A stretch of 64,000 bases of DNA from Shewanella benthica KT99. Its GTDB lineage: Bacteria > Pseudomonadota > Gammaproteobacteria > Enterobacterales > Shewanellaceae. Below, in pieces: positions 54,227 through 62,939 of this stretch. The position numbers and the translations under genes are program-made. How positions within the stretch are numbered: position 1 is the first letter of the stretch; the number at the start of each line of letters is the position of its first letter. The DNA is taken from contig NZ_ABIC01000017.1 in NCBI RefSeq assembly GCF_000172075.1, positions 1-64,000 on the forward strand. The letters are read 5' to 3'. The notes beneath the pieces are model-generated. The model was given only the letters and a program-made list of their open reading frames with translations. It was not told the origin of the DNA and made no database searches.

Positions 54227-55594
54227 TTATCGGATCTGCAATATTGTCTGTTGCAAGGTATTATTGACTTCCAGTGTTCTTGAACTCGCCTGGAAGTTAC
54301 GTTGAGCTGAGATGAGATTCACCAGTTGTGTGGTCAAGTCTACATTCGACTGCTCTAACGCAGATGAACGTATACTGCCAAAAGTACCACTATTTGCCTC
54401 ACCCGCCAGTGCCTGGCCTGAATCTTGGCTAGCCTTCCAGGAAGTGTTGCCCACTTGAGTCAGACCTTGCTCATTGGCGAAACGCGCCAGTGCCACCCGA
54501 GCCAGAGCGACTGTTGTGCCATTACTGTAACTGGCATTGATCAAACCATCTGCGCCGACTTCGACATTGGTGAGACGACCCACAGTGGTACCATCCTGGT
54601 TTAACTCAGTCACCTCGAACGTCGAGGCATATTGAGTCGGATTATTAAACGCTATCGTCAGAGTTTGGGAGCCATCGGTTCCGGGGCCCAGCACGTTTGC
54701 ACTACCAACGCCAACCCCCAACGGCACAGTTAAAATAGGATCAGGATTGGTAGCGATATGAGCACCCGTATCATTGAACTTGATCACCGCGCCTTTCCAG
54801 CCGCCAGCAGTAACAGCAGCTGTACTTCTAACATTTGCCACGCCATCGCCGTTGTCATCTTGATCGTATGTTCCTGCCTCTGCCAAGTCAACTCGTTGAC
54901 CATCTACGGCATAGAAGGCCACCCAATTGCTCTCACCGATATAAGCCGCATTCGGTGGTCGCACGAAATAGGTGGTCAGAATATGCGGCTCACCCAGGGA
55001 GTCATACATGGTCACGGCGGTGGAGTTGTTATAGGTATCTCGATCATTAGCATCAAACAAGGCGGGATCTAACGAAGAATCGGCGGCATTAAGGTTCATC
55101 TGTATGCCAATGTTTTCCGTCTTCTGCGGACTACCCGCCGTATCTGGGATCCGCACCGGCTTAGTGGTGGTTAAACTAACCGATGTCGAGTTTCCATCCT
55201 TATCTACAGGGAATGTCTGCAGATAATTGCCTTGTGAGTCCACCAAGTAGTCGGCAGAGTTGACTTTAAATGCGCCCGCTCGGGTAAAAGAGTGGTCTTT
55301 AGCTTCGAGCTCTGACGAGGTCACGAAAAATCCGCCACCATTGATCGCCAAATCCAGAGCATTATTGGTAAACTGTAAACTGCCTTGGTGAAATTGCTGA
55401 GCAATCTGACTGGTGGTTACACCACCACCGACCGCCGTTTTACCGTTAGCAAATATGGAATTCGCGTACACATCGGCAAACTCGGCACGGGATTCTTTAA
55501 AGCCAATGCTATTAACGTTGGCTATATTATTTGCCGTGGTATTTAGATCTTTCTGTGCAGCAGCGATGCCACTCAATGCAATGTTAAACGACAT
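54227..55594 (-). CDS. flgE: Flagellar hook protein FlgE
   Basis: FlgE builds the hook. The 455-residue protein has the start MSFNIALSGIAAAQKDLNTT, NNIANVNSIGFKESRAEFAD, a Thr/Asp-rich surface region and the C-terminal LVNLISAQRNFQASSRTLEV. It follows flgD by 90 bases and ends transcript flgBCDE. The region past its stop contains degraded copies of its own 3' end. Confidence 0.96.
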   Translation of the reverse strand: MSFNIALSGIAAAQKDLNTTANNIANVNSIGFKESRAEFADVYANSIFANGKTAVGGGVTTSQIAQQFHQGSLQFTNNALDLAINGGGFFVTSSELEAKDHSFTRAGAFKVNSADYLVDSQGNYLQTFPVDKDGNSTSVSLTTTKPVRIPDTAGSPQKTENIGIQMNLNAADSSLDPALFDANDRDTYNNSTAVTMYDSLGEPHILTTYFVRPPNAAYIGESNWVAFYAVDGQRVDLAEAGTYDQDDNGDGVANVRSTAAVTAGGWKGAVIKFNDTGAHIATNPDPILTVPLGVGVGSANVLGPGTDGSQTLTIAFNNPTQYASTFEVTELNQDGTTVGRLTNVEVGADGLINASYSNGTTVALARVALARFANEQGLTQVGNTSWKASQDSGQALAGEANSGTFGSIRSSALEQSNVDLTTQLVNLISAQRNFQASSRTLEVNNTLQQTILQIR

Positions 55595-55684
55595 AATTCA
55601 CCTCGATTCAAATTCATTTTATTATTTCTGCCAATGAAACACACCATTGACATTTAATTCATTACGGCACGCCTAAAAGCGATA

Positions 55685-56491
55685 TCACACCTCAGAAACC
55701 GCCAAGACATCGCCGAGTTTAATGCCGCCAATACCGCGTAAATTCAAGATTGAACCGGTAGATGCCGTCCCCAGAGAGACACTGGTAACATGAGCATAAG
55801 TGGACACCACCAGATCCTCACTCTGTCCATCGATTCTACCGCTGGCTTTAATCGAGTAAATGCCGCTTGGCATCGGCTCACCATTGTTGTCCAAACCATC
55901 CCAGGACACATCGACATTACCACCTTGACTACCATCAATGTTAAACGTGGTGATCAGTTGCCCTTTGTCATCTTCGATACGTACGACTATGGTCTCGATA
56001 GCCTCCGGCGTGCTTACGACGCCCTTAAGCACAGAGCCTTCTTCCGACAGATAGCCAGTGTCCGACGGGATCAATACTTTCTGCCCCACAAGACCTGAAG
56101 CTTGCAAAGCCTGACTAGAAGTCATCACGGCATTAAGATTGATAATCTCATCATTGAGTTTACTGATGCCGTCAACGGTAGAAAATGCTGCCATTTGTGC
56201 AATCATCTGGTCGTTATCGACGGGTTTAAAAGGATCTTGCATCGACAACTGTTGACTCAAGAGAGAGAAAAAATCATCTTGGCTCAAGCCTTGACTACTT
56301 GCCTCTGGTATTGATTTCTCTTCAGGCAGACGAATTGCATCGAGAAATGGATTCCCTGTTGTCGATGTCTGCTGAGTTGCAGCAGCTTGAACAGTTGCCG
56401 ATGTGGCTTGTTTCGACGGTGCAACCGACTGAGTCGACATTTGAGACTGTCCACCGAGGGGTTGATTATTAAGTGGGTTAATGAGGCTCAC
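55685..56491 (-). CDS. flgD: Hook-capping scaffold protein FlgD
   Basis: FlgD caps the growing hook. The 268-residue protein has a Gln/Ser/Ala-rich N-terminus (about 1-50) that includes repeated TQQTS-like runs, the conserved block LSQDDFFSLLSQQLSMQDPF and FlgD Ig-like/tudor domains (DVSWDGLDNNGEPMPSGIYS). It follows flgC by 10 bases. Confidence 0.94.
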   Translation of the reverse strand: MSLINPLNNQPLGGQSQMSTQSVAPSKQATSATVQAAATQQTSTTGNPFLDAIRLPEEKSIPEASSQGLSQDDFFSLLSQQLSMQDPFKPVDNDQMIAQMAAFSTVDGISKLNDEIINLNAVMTSSQALQASGLVGQKVLIPSDTGYLSEEGSVLKGVVSTPEAIETIVVRIEDDKGQLITTFNIDGSQGGNVDVSWDGLDNNGEPMPSGIYSIKASGRIDGQSEDLVVSTYAHVTSVSLGTASTGSILNLRGIGGIKLGDVLAVSEV

Positions 56492-56501
56492 TTGTTACCT
56501 C

Positions 56502-56921
56502 CTATTGTTTGCCAATTCTTAGAGTTTGCTGAAGCATAGACTTTGCTGCTTCAGCCACCTGAACATTCATTTGGTACGATCTGGATGCCGAAATCATGTT
56601 AGCCATCTCCTCCATCACATTGACGTTAGGTTTATAGATAAAGCCATCCCCGTCAGCCATAGGATGATTTGGAGAGTACTCTTTCAACAAGGGTGCATCA
56701 CTTTCTACTATGCCCTTCACCACGACAGAGGGTGATGATTGCTGCTGATAGCTGGCTTTGAGCATCTCGGCTGCAAAAATGGGGTGACGAGCACGATAGG
56801 TCTTATCGACACTACTTGAGACAGAATCGGCATTGGCAATATTACTAGCTGTGGTATTCAATCTTATTGATTGAGCCGACATGCCGGAACCTGCAACATT
56901 AAAGATATTAAATAGACTCAT
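56502..56921 (-). CDS. flgC: Proximal rod protein FlgC
   Basis: FlgC is a proximal rod component. The 139-residue protein has MSLFNIFNVAGSGMSAQSIR, TTASNIANADSVSSSVDKTY and the C-terminal MANMISASRSYQMNVQVAEA. It starts 2 bases after flgB, so translation is likely coupled. Confidence 0.95.
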   Translation of the reverse strand: MSLFNIFNVAGSGMSAQSIRLNTTASNIANADSVSSSVDKTYRARHPIFAAEMLKASYQQQSSPSVVVKGIVESDAPLLKEYSPNHPMADGDGFIYKPNVNVMEEMANMISASRSYQMNVQVAEAAKSMLQQTLRIGKQ

Positions 56922-56923
56922 GA

Positions 56924-57322
56924 TTAATTTCCTCTTAATGCTTTCTTCATACCTGAAAACTTACCATCGAGAAAGCCGAGTGACATCTGATATTCGAGTG
57001 CGTTTTTCATAAATTCTGATTGTTCTTTTTGCATATCAACCGTATTACCATCCCCGGTATCAGGCTGATTAGGCACTCTATATCCATAATTTTGTTGTGA
57101 TAACGCTGTCAGATCAAAGTGTCGACTATCGCTGCGGCTCATAGCCAAGCCACCTTGCCTACTGGTTGCGGCTTGTAATGCCTTATCAAAGTTAACATCA
57201 CGAGCCTTATAATGGGGAGTATCGGCATTGGCAATATTAGATGCGATGACTTCAGCACGTTTGGCTCTGATCCCTAGTGTGTATTGATGCACACCCAATG
57301 CCTTATCAAAATTAATCGCCAT
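56924..57322 (-). CDS. flgB: Proximal rod protein FlgB
   Basis: FlgB is the first rod gene of the hook-basal-body operon. I chose ATG at 57322, with AGGAGG seven bases upstream, giving 132 residues and the usual start MAINFDKALGVHQYTLGIRA; the family motif ASNIANADTPHYKARDVNFD follows. Longer upstream frames would include the promoter. A perfect sigma-54 promoter lies at 57357-57372. Confidence 0.95.
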   Translation of the reverse strand: MAINFDKALGVHQYTLGIRAKRAEVIASNIANADTPHYKARDVNFDKALQAATSRQGGLAMSRSDSRHFDLTALSQQNYGYRVPNQPDTGDGNTVDMQKEQSEFMKNALEYQMSLGFLDGKFSGMKKALRGN

Positions 57323-57356
57323 GAAATTGCCTCCTGAACTCGATGTCATACAATAA

Positions 57357-57372
57357 AGCAATACTTGTGCCA
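57357..57372 (-). promoter_or_regulatory. Sigma-54 promoter of flgBCDE
   Basis: The minus strand reads TGGCAC-N5-TTGCT, a perfect consensus, 35 bases before the flgB ATG. Confidence 0.9.
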
Positions 57373-57404
57373 TAAAGAAGGAAATGGTAACCGACAAGGA
57401 TAAT

Positions 57405-57640
57405 TAGCCGCTAGATTCTGACAAACTCGTGACCAGGACGGCCGAAAACTGACAAGTTCAAACTTGGCCGACCATTTGAAGCTGAGTATTTTGTTGTTGA
57501 CGTGAACATTGCTAGAAATGAGCCAGTGAAAGCCCTACGAGCCAGAGAGCTGGCATCTTAGTAGGGCCATAAGCTTATGGAAGAAGCACGGATGCCGAAC
57601 AGAAGGGTCAGCCCTCTAGCGGCACGAGTCCCGTCCGCGG
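57405..57640. other. Hairpin-rich element between cheR and flgB
   Basis: This gene-free stretch has unusual structure. A two-tier stem (57532-57538 with 57561-57567, inner 57541-57545 with 57550-57554) is followed by a perfect 14-base palindrome (57567-57580), then a stem with TGCCG near 57593 pairing with CGGCA near 57618. A frame of about 40 codons on the plus strand (ending ARELAS) lacks a start codon. It could be a structured RNA, a dispersed repeat or a mobile-element remnant. I do not recognise it. Confidence 0.5.
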
Positions 57641-58474
57641 TTAAGTTTTCTTCTGGTAATAGATGCCGGGGTTACATCTGACCATGTCAAATTCTTCGCT
57701 TAAGCCGGCAATAGACTCGGAAGCGCCAAGAAAAAGTATACCTTTGGTGTTCAATGCGGCAGCAAATTGCCGCAATATTTTTTCCTTTGCCTCCGGCGCG
57801 AAGTAAATCAGCACATTACGGCAGAAGATAATGTCAAATTTACCGAGTAAGGTATAACTTTCAAGCAAATTATGAGCTCTGAAGTTAATAAATTTTCTCA
57901 CGTTCTCTTTAATGACCATAGTCCCGGAACTGGTAGAATCAAAAAACTGACGTTTTCTCTGCTCTGATAATCCACGGCCTAAGGCTAAATTATCGTATTC
58001 GCCACTTTTGCACTTCTCGAGCATAGAAGGAGACAAGTCTGTGGCTAAAATTGATGCACTACCTGGTAAGGCGCCGGGCCTCATCTGTTGATACTCTAAG
58101 ATAGTCATCGCTAACGAGTAAGGTTCTTGCCCCGACGAACAAGCCGCTGACCAAATTTTAAGCGGCCTACCCAGTTTGGAGTATTCAGGTAAGAGTGCAC
58201 TCGACAGGAGATCGAAAGGATAGCAGTCTCTGAACCACAAGGTTTCGTTGGTCGTCATGGCATCGATCACCGCCGCTCTGAGTTGTCGCTCTGTGGGCTT
58301 CATCGAGTGCCTAACAACTTCAGAAAGTGATGGCAGATTATACTTGCCCATCAAAGGCGCCAACCTACTACGCACAAGATACTGCTTATTATCGCCCAGC
58401 ACTATACCGCTGTGTTGCTCCAAAAAAAGTCTAAATTGAGTATACTCAGTTTCAGCGAGTGATTTATTCGGCAC
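57641..58474 (-). CDS. cheR: Chemoreceptor methyltransferase CheR
   Basis: CheR methylates receptor glutamates using S-adenosylmethionine. The 277-residue protein has an N-terminal helical domain (about 1-80, TEYTQFRLFLEQHSGIVLGD) and a C-terminal Rossmann-type domain (IWSAACSSGQEPYSLAMTI, ILATDLSPSMLEKCKSGEYD, DIIFCRNVLIYFAPEAKEKI). It lies between cheV and flgB, as in other polar flagellum clusters. Confidence 0.96.
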   Translation of the reverse strand: MPNKSLAETEYTQFRLFLEQHSGIVLGDNKQYLVRSRLAPLMGKYNLPSLSEVVRHSMKPTERQLRAAVIDAMTTNETLWFRDCYPFDLLSSALLPEYSKLGRPLKIWSAACSSGQEPYSLAMTILEYQQMRPGALPGSASILATDLSPSMLEKCKSGEYDNLALGRGLSEQRKRQFFDSTSSGTMVIKENVRKFINFRAHNLLESYTLLGKFDIIFCRNVLIYFAPEAKEKILRQFAAALNTKGILFLGASESIAGLSEEFDMVRCNPGIYYQKKT

Positions 58475-58615
58475 CTTTATATCCTAGTATAAAAAAACAG
58501 CTATAACGATTTAACTAAACTCAGTATAACGAGATTTAATTCGAGCGCAGCTTTATACACGAGAGAGTCACAATAAACAAGATTAATGTAATTTACCCCG
58601 TACGAGTAATAATTA

Positions 58616-59536
58616 TTATAGACTCAAATGCTTATTTACTGCCGCAGCGAGTTCATCTGGATTAAATTTAGCAATAAAATCATTTGCTCCAACTTTCTCA
58701 ATCATAGCTTGGTTAAATACCCCACTTAAAGACGTATGCAGCACCACTTTAATATTCTTCAACTTAGGGTTGTCTCTAATCTCTGCAGTTAAGGTGTAGC
58801 CGTCCATTTCAGGCATTTCAATGTCTGAGATAATGAGCGGGATCTCGGTCGATACATCGTCCATTTCAGCAGCCATTGCCGTCAACTTCTCTAGTGCTTC
58901 TCTGCCATCTTTAGCTGTATCTATCTGCAAACCTAATGATACTAATGCCCTAATGATCTGTTTACGGGCCACGGCAGAATCATCTACGACCATAATATGG
59001 AAATGTTTTTCCCTATCTAAGGTCAGCTGCTCATCGGCTTCTTTACTTATCTCAGTTTTAACCGGCGAGATCTGATCAAGAATCTTCTCCACATCGAGTA
59101 TTTCTACCAGCTCGCCTTCTATCTCGGTCACAGCCGTGAGATATGAGTCTTTTCCAGTCCCCTTTGGTGGCGGTAAGATGGCTTCCCAGTTCATATTGAC
59201 GATCCGCTCAGCTGAACTTACCAAGAAGCCTTGAACACTCCTATTGTACTCAGAAATGATGATAAAACAGTTATCGATACTTTCGACTGGACGCCCTCCT
59301 ATAGCTGCACTCAAATCGATTACCGAAATCGTCTGACCACGAATATGGGCGATCCCTTTCACATAAGTGTTTAACTTAGGAAGCTTGGTAAGAGGTGGGC
59401 ATTGCAATACCTCTTTCACTTTAAAAACATTGATACCATATCTTTGACGACCATTGAGTTTAAATAACAATAACTCTAAACGGTTCTGACCGACTAACTG
59501 TGTTCGTTTATTCACTGACTCAAGAATGCTTGACAT
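58616..59536 (-). CDS. cheV: Coupling protein/response regulator CheV
   Basis: CheV joins a CheW domain (about 20-160, KLNTYVKGIAHIRGQTISVI) to a receiver domain (about 185-306) with IMVVDDSAVARKQI and the phospho-acceptor in IISDIEMPEMDGYT. It couples receptors to CheA and tunes adaptation. I chose ATG at 59536 (306 residues, beginning MSSILESVNKRTQLVGQNRL), with AGGG upstream; the frame to 59569 adds a short basic stretch. It precedes cheR by about 140 bases. Confidence 0.94.
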   Translation of the reverse strand: MSSILESVNKRTQLVGQNRLELLLFKLNGRQRYGINVFKVKEVLQCPPLTKLPKLNTYVKGIAHIRGQTISVIDLSAAIGGRPVESIDNCFIIISEYNRSVQGFLVSSAERIVNMNWEAILPPPKGTGKDSYLTAVTEIEGELVEILDVEKILDQISPVKTEISKEADEQLTLDREKHFHIMVVDDSAVARKQIIRALVSLGLQIDTAKDGREALEKLTAMAAEMDDVSTEIPLIISDIEMPEMDGYTLTAEIRDNPKLKNIKVVLHTSLSGVFNQAMIEKVGANDFIAKFNPDELAAAVNKHLSL

Positions 59537-59758
59537 AATGCGCTTGCCCTGTCGTCTTTTAAATGTCACCTAATACTCATGGTTTTATAAATACTAGGCA
59601 TACTAATTGCTTACTTTCTTATAAGTGTTAAATATCTCACAACCTGACACTTTATAGTCAAGTTTATGGCGCCTTAAGTTTCTTATTGAGCAAGGCGAAT
59701 TTTTCAGTCACGAAGAAAGTATAGGTGTAATCTAGCCCATCAAGCTAGTCTATTCATT

Positions 59759-60463
59759 ATGAAAGCAAAATATGTCCTCTTTTCTTTGATATTTTTGTCA
59801 AATCACGCTTTAAGCACACAAGATGCAAGTGTGCCTTCTTTATCGGCCATATCCCAATTAGCTATAGGGGTTGTAGAAGAAAAAATAGATGTCGCCGAGC
59901 ATGCAAGAGTTATCATTACTCCGCAAAGTTTAGACACACGACTTAAGCCACCATTATGTTTCCCCCCCATAAAGGCAGAATTGGCCAGTAACAGAGCGAT
60001 TAAACGCAACAACACGGTAAAAATAACCTGTAACAGCCCACAGCTTCAATACCCTTGGCAAATATTCATCTCCGTAAGAGTCGACATTCTTTACCCAGTT
60101 GTTGTCGCCAGAGCGACATTGGGCCCAGGGGATTTAATCACTAAAGGCGACATAGTCATCAAGTATGTCGAGCAAACTCTTCTACGAGGACGGCAATTCA
60201 GCAATCTGGACGAGGTTGTTGGTACCAGAGCAAAAAGAAGAATTGCTCCCAATCAGCCTATATTCAGTAATAACCTCTGTTTCGTCTGCAAAGGAGATTC
60301 AGTGTCCATTATTGCACGCACAGAGAACTTTCAAATAAAAACCGTCGGAGAAGCACTGCAAGATGGTAATTTAGGTGATAGAATTCGTATTAAGAACACC
60401 TATTCCAATAAACGTGTCAACGCAAGAGTCATAGATGTCGGCAAGGTCGAGGTCAGAATGTAA
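59759..60463 (+). CDS. flgA: P-ring assembly chaperone FlgA
   Basis: FlgA is the periplasmic chaperone for FlgI in P-ring assembly. The 234-residue protein has a Sec signal peptide (about 1-19), a variable N-terminal half, and the SAF-like C-terminal domain with VVARATLGPGDLITKGDIVI, APNQPIFSNNL-like IAPNQPIF and the final block LGDRIRIKNTYSNKRVNARV. It is read divergently from cheV and convergently toward flgP/flgO with flgM and flgN. Confidence 0.93.
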   Translation: MKAKYVLFSLIFLSNHALSTQDASVPSLSAISQLAIGVVEEKIDVAEHARVIITPQSLDTRLKPPLCFPPIKAELASNRAIKRNNTVKITCNSPQLQYPWQIFISVRVDILYPVVVARATLGPGDLITKGDIVIKYVEQTLLRGRQFSNLDEVVGTRAKRRIAPNQPIFSNNLCFVCKGDSVSIIARTENFQIKTVGEALQDGNLGDRIRIKNTYSNKRVNARVIDVGKVEVRM

Positions 60464-60480
60464 TTTTGCTCAAATTTCAT

Positions 60481-60507
60481 TAAAGCTCAGGGTATCACTG
60501 CCGATAT
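60481..60507 (+). promoter_or_regulatory. Sigma-28 promoter of flgM
   Basis: TAAA (60481-60484), N15, then GCCGATAT (60500-60507), an excellent FliA consensus match, 40 bases before the flgM ATG. It would let FliA raise expression of its own anti-sigma factor. Confidence 0.9.
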
Positions 60508-60546
60508 AGTATTATGTTCTTTTATTTTTAATTGTTGGAGCCGAAT

Positions 60547-60870
60547 ATGGCTATTGATATTAAGCAAGCAAACACTGCCGTACATACTCACATTGGCAAG
60601 TCACCTGCACATAAAAGCAGTGAAAAAACCAATGACAACCCAGTCAGCTCTCTGAGTGCGCCACCTAAGAGTGACTCGGTCTCTTTGACTGCTCAGGCAC
60701 AACAACTACAAAGCACTCAAGCCAAAATGACCGATATACCAGAAATTAATCAGCAAAAAGTTCAAGAAATAAAGCTGGCTATCGCAGAAGGTCGCTATAA
60801 GATTGATCCTGAAAAACTGGCCAGCAACATAGCTCGGTTTGAAAATGACCTAAAGGGAATGGGCGAGTAA
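60547..60870 (+). CDS. flgM: Anti-sigma-28 factor FlgM
   Basis: FlgM holds FliA inactive until it is exported through the completed hook. From ATG at 60547 (GGAG upstream) it has 107 residues, a disordered N-terminal half and the C-terminal FliA-binding part (DIPEINQQKVQEIKLAIAEG, YKIDPEKLASNIARFE). It is transcribed from its own sigma-28 promoter and probably also from flgA. Confidence 0.94.
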   Translation: MAIDIKQANTAVHTHIGKSPAHKSSEKTNDNPVSSLSAPPKSDSVSLTAQAQQLQSTQAKMTDIPEINQQKVQEIKLAIAEGRYKIDPEKLASNIARFENDLKGMGE

Positions 60871-60874
60871 CTTT

Positions 60875-61300
60875 ATGAGCAAGATCAACGACATCGTCGA
60901 ACTTCAGTTCGAACTGCTTAATAAGCTAAGAGTAATCATCACAGATGAGAAAGCGGCACTGAGCCATCAAGATGCAGACCTGCTACTTTCGTTGGCGAGC
61001 GCCAAGGCTCGATTACTCGATGAGCTGAAAAGTAAAGATGAAACTTTATCCCTCCATGATGAGAAGGCTTTACTTATCAGTGATGTAAACCTATCGGCTC
61101 GAGTGGCATCGGTAAAAACACTGCTGGATGAATGTAAACAATTGAACAGTGAAAACTCCAGCCTGATAGAACTGAATATCGCCAGCATGAATCGCTTTGC
61201 CCAGGCGCTGCAAGTTAGCCGCAATGCCTCTAGCTTGACCTATAATGACAAGGGCAAGACCTCGACAATATCTAGCTTAGGCAATGATATCCAAGCCTAA
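60875..61300 (+). CDS. flgN: Junction-protein export chaperone FlgN
   Basis: FlgN is the export chaperone for FlgK and FlgL. The 141-residue protein is helical and Leu/Ser/Lys-rich, with the family-like pattern VELQFELLNKLRVIITDEKA at the start. It starts 4 bases after flgM. FlgN is weakly conserved, so the call also uses position. Confidence 0.88.
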   Translation: MSKINDIVELQFELLNKLRVIITDEKAALSHQDADLLLSLASAKARLLDELKSKDETLSLHDEKALLISDVNLSARVASVKTLLDECKQLNSENSSLIELNIASMNRFAQALQVSRNASSLTYNDKGKTSTISSLGNDIQA

Positions 61301-61420
61301 CCCCCTATTTTAAACTCCCCGGCCATCACTCTCAACTCTCCCTCGCTATGTTATAATCGCTCCAACTTAAGCCATCACATTGACTCAAGCCTACTGCTTC
61401 CGGCCTCCAATAGTTAACCC

Positions 61421-61867
61421 TTAAAAGTAAGTGATCTCTTTTATCTTTTGTGGTCTATTTTGCTGCTGATACAAGGCCCATACCAAGGAAAAATCTAACT
61501 CGAGTTCAGTCACATAATGATCCCCAGCAGGATAACTCCTTACCACTTTAGCGCCGCGGATCACACCTGATACCGATGCTTGAATGCTATCGCTTGTTAA
61601 CATCCAATCATTGACACTGCTGCTGGCTGACAACTGCTGGCCAAAAACCTGTTCGGCTAATTCTCTGTATGCAACAATTTTCGAGGCTTGCATCGCCATC
61701 ACCACTTTTTGTGCCTGAGACTGGGCTGGCTGGGTATCTAATGGCGCGTAGCCTATCGCCGTTAATTTAGGAAAGCTTTCTGGAGCCTGAGTTTCCCACT
61801 CTATGTACCTGTCCGGTGACGCACAGCCTGAGATAAACAGTAAAGATAAGATTATCCATGTTTTCAT
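61421..61867 (-). CDS. flgP: Outer-membrane lipoprotein FlgP
   Basis: FlgP belongs to the LPP20-type lipoproteins that support the outer-membrane basal disk and motility in Vibrio and Campylobacter. The 148-residue protein has a lipobox (LFISGC, Cys about 15) and the LPP20-type core (KVVMAMQASKIVAYRELAEQ, VSGVIRGAKVVRSY). Its ATG overlaps the flgO stop (ATGA). It lies convergent to flgN. Confidence 0.88.
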   Translation of the reverse strand: MKTWIILSLLFISGCASPDRYIEWETQAPESFPKLTAIGYAPLDTQPAQSQAQKVVMAMQASKIVAYRELAEQVFGQQLSASSSVNDWMLTSDSIQASVSGVIRGAKVVRSYPAGDHYVTELELDFSLVWALYQQQNRPQKIKEITYF

Positions 61868-62493
61868 TGCGCACCACCTATCACTTGAACTTGCCGTGAT
61901 CCGCCGACGGGATCTCTATATAACAGACCATCTCTTGAGGTGATCTTCTCGGATGCCTTCAGGTACCCAGCTAATTCGTTGATATTAAATGTTCCTTGTG
62001 ACGCCGAAATCACTCGATTATTGGTTATGTTCACTATTCTGGAATTAACCACTAGTCCTCTGGTATTGAGACTCATCGTCGACACAAGGACATGCTCAAC
62101 AGCAATACCTGCTGGCAGTTGCTGCCAATCTCTCGTAAGCAAGAAATCCCCATTAGGCGTCACCCGAATATTGTCGCCAACATTGATATCAACCAAGTTA
62201 AATTTACGCGCATGCAGAGCTGCAATCAAACCTTGCTGCAATTGTAAACCAACGGCATTGGTCTCATTAAAAGAGTCCAGTAACACCGGCGTTGCCACCA
62301 GCAAAGGCTGATCACTCCCAAGCTCATCATTTTGCTCAACCAACTCACTGACGATTTGCTCAGACAAGTGGTTGATGGCCGATGTCGACGGCAATTGATT
62401 GCCTTGACGAAGGTTATCATTTGACAGCCCTTCACCGCTATTTGCACACGCACTCAAGAGTAACGCTGCAGTAAACACTAGTGCTTTACGCAT
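61864..62493 (-). CDS. flgO: Outer-membrane lipoprotein FlgO
   Basis: FlgO is a lipoprotein of the polar flagellar outer rings (H-ring region) in Vibrio. From ATG at 62493 (AGGA upstream) it has 209 residues, with lipobox LLLSAC (Cys about 16) and the FlgO domain (INHLSEQIVSELVEQNDELG, LLVATPVLLDSFNETNAVGL, VEHVLVSTMSLNTRGLVVNS). A sigma-54 type promoter lies at 62550-62565. FlgO, FlgP and FlgT together form a small module. Confidence 0.9.
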   Translation of the reverse strand: MRKALVFTAALLLSACANSGEGLSNDNLRQGNQLPSTSAINHLSEQIVSELVEQNDELGSDQPLLVATPVLLDSFNETNAVGLQLQQGLIAALHARKFNLVDINVGDNIRVTPNGDFLLTRDWQQLPAGIAVEHVLVSTMSLNTRGLVVNSRIVNITNNRVISASQGTFNINELAGYLKASEKITSRDGLLYRDPVGGSRQVQVIGGAQ

Positions 62494-62939
62494 ACTTAAT
62501 TCCTGGATAAACACTCAATATCAATTCTATGACCCTTCATAAGATTTAAAGCAAATGTTAAGCCACCTTGATCAAAAATAAAAAATACGAGTCGAGATTT
62601 ATTTTCCTAATAGGCGTTTATCGGCTTAACAAGCCAAAGCTTAAGCTAAGTTATTGCTCACAGAGCAAGAGACGTTCGGCATCAGTGCCGACACAGGCGC
62701 CTGACATAAACTCTAGACAGAGTAATGGCATATTAATTGCTTGCGTTAGTTAATGGTTTATTATAGTTGCTATAAGTCAGAAATTAGGCGGGTTTAGCTA
62801 ACCAAGTGTCAGAAATGCGACACTAACGATGTAAAGTCACAATTTCCGCGCCTCAATATTAACGCCATTATGACGCCCTTTATTGACACTCATAGTGTGC
62901 TTGAAAACGCCATCATAGATTTAGAAGTGGACACCTTAC
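62494..62939. other. Divergent spacer between flgO and flgT
   Basis: This 446-bp spacer has no supportable gene. It holds the flgO sigma-54 promoter and a small GC hairpin (62676-62690). A TAAA with GCCTCAAT 14 bases on, upstream of flgT, is too far from the sigma-28 consensus to call. Confidence 0.5.
62550..62565 (-). promoter_or_regulatory. Sigma-54 promoter of flgOP
   Basis: The minus strand reads TGGCTT-N5-TTGCT, about 57 bases upstream of the flgO ATG, with correct -24/-12 spacing. Confidence 0.72.
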
